From positions 1 through 6,292 of the forward strand of contig JAHWHA010000104.1 of NCBI GenBank assembly GCA_019323665.1: DNA of 6,292 bases, written 5' to 3'. Source of the stretch: Candidatus Woesearchaeota archaeon. GTDB lineage: Archaea > Nanobdellota > Nanobdellia > Woesearchaeales > JAGVZT01. Positions 5,494 through 6,292 of the stretch are shown in pieces; position 1 is the stretch's first letter, and every line of letters begins with the position of its first letter. Below the pieces are notes generated by a model. That model did no database searches and was not told the DNA's origin. It saw only the letters and a list, made by a program, of their open reading frames with translations. The position numbers and the translations under genes were made by a program.

Positions 5494-6292
5494 ATGAAAG
5501 CGATTAATGTGAGTGTAGGAGAGCTAAACTCCAACAGGCTGAAGCTGGAGTCCATGGTGAATGGCTACACCCACCAAATAAAAGACAAGCTGAATCATTA
5601 TGGTGTTGCATTTGGAGATCCTGATTGGCAACGATGCGCAGAGGCATTTTACGATTGGTGTTCTGCAACTGATATCCTTTGGCACAGATTTGCTAAGGGT
5701 AATGGCTTAAATCATCAGCAAAGTTTTGCCATGGCTGCTTGCTTGGGTGCTGAGTATGCCTCTGCGAGGATGGATGGGAACCACAACCCTGGATCACTTA
5801 CAGTTGCAAGCAATCTATTTTCCGGGGAGAGGGTTGACCTGTCAAAGCAACATCCGCTTGGTTTGGATTCGATGATAGGGGTCTATTCAAGATACCTTGA
5901 TAGAAAAGCAAATGCTGGGTTGCACACACTTACTGCCCATTATCTAAGTTGGATTCATGAGTTGACAAAAGATGCATGCCGTCAAAATATCAGTAAGATT
6001 AGCGGAACAATCGGTGAATTCAGTTTTGTTGGTTTGGAAGGGAAGTTGAAGAGGCAAAGAGCAAAGGATGAGAAGTTTACTTGGCACAACTTTGCAGGTT
6101 ATCATAGTGCTGTGTATTATTTCAAAGATTTATCGTTAATAGTTGAAAATGTAGATTACTGCTCTTCACTTGATTGGCTAACACAGGATGAGCTGCTGCC
6201 AAAGGGTATCTTACTTCATGGACCTCCTGGTACGGGGAAGACTACTCTTGTCAGGACTTTCTGCAATGAGTCTGGTATACCCTATGAGATCT
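5494..6292 (+). CDS. AAA+ ATPase with novel N-terminal domain (partial, runs off right edge)
   Basis: The frame is open from ATG 5494 to the window end (266 complete codons), with only two bases after the upstream stop and no SD, suggesting reinitiation or coupling. Residues about 195-266 match the start of a classical AAA module of the FtsH/Cdc48/proteasome-ATPase type: a FTWHNFAGY segment corresponds to the conserved DVAG/DIGG region, followed by LLPKGILLHGPPGTGKTTLV with Walker A at 243-251 (bases 6220-6246). Walker B, sensor and arginine-finger regions lie beyond the edge. The N-terminal about 190 residues are soluble and mixed, with Trp-rich helices (W45, W55, W63), a Cys-containing AACLGAEYAS segment and a basic GKLKRQRAK linker before the AAA module. 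I do not recognise this domain. There is no transmembrane helix, unlike FtsH. The role is probably ATP-driven unfolding or remodelling; the substrate is unknown. Confidence 0.93.
   Translation, partial: MKAINVSVGELNSNRLKLESMVNGYTHQIKDKLNHYGVAFGDPDWQRCAEAFYDWCSATDILWHRFAKGNGLNHQQSFAMAACLGAEYASARMDGNHNPGSLTVASNLFSGERVDLSKQHPLGLDSMIGVYSRYLDRKANAGLHTLTAHYLSWIHELTKDACRQNISKISGTIGEFSFVGLEGKLKRQRAKDEKFTWHNFAGYHSAVYYFKDLSLIVENVDYCSSLDWLTQDELLPKGILLHGPPGTGKTTLVRTFCNESGIPYEI

Overview
The window is most likely archaeal, from a small-genome or uncultivated lineage (a DPANN-type archaeon is a guess). The reasons are a TATA-box promoter (TTTATATATATAT, minus strand) at the right distance from a start codon, GGTG-type Shine-Dalgarno (SD) sites including one full GGAGGTGATC, heavy use of AGA/AGG and ATA codons, and dense operons of proteins I do not recognise. 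There is no rRNA, tRNA, CRISPR array or insertion sequence. A bacterial origin is not strictly excluded.

Layout: two operons diverge from about 2667-2945. The leftward (minus) operon encodes membrane and surface-type proteins. In transcription order these are a signal-peptide-bearing polytopic membrane protein (2666-2079); a single-span protein with a proline-rich linker, a beta-rich Ig-like domain and a helical tail (2091-1042); a second polytopic protein that is a paralogue of the first (1021-383); and a protein with a hydrophobic N-terminus and a charged coiled coil that runs off the left edge (374-<1). Overlaps or short gaps (13-nt overlap, 20-nt gap, 8-nt gap) indicate one transcript.

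The rightward (plus) side holds a standalone soluble helical protein (2946-3734), then a three-gene cassette: a short N-terminally membrane-anchored protein (3894-4442), a long coiled-coil protein (4448-5491) and a AAA+ ATPase (5494->6292). The ATPase pairs an unfamiliar N-terminal domain of about 190 residues with an FtsH/Cdc48-like AAA module. It is cut off by the right edge just after Walker A.

Working model (inference): the locus encodes an ATP-driven, membrane-associated assembly. The AAA+ protein would be linked to the membrane through the coiled-coil and anchored proteins and would work with the duplicated polytopic proteins and the Ig-like protein of the divergent operon. No gene outside the AAA+ module can be named from the sequence. 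A recurring AAAATCT/AGATTTT palindrome upstream of both plus-strand transcription units is a candidate shared operator.
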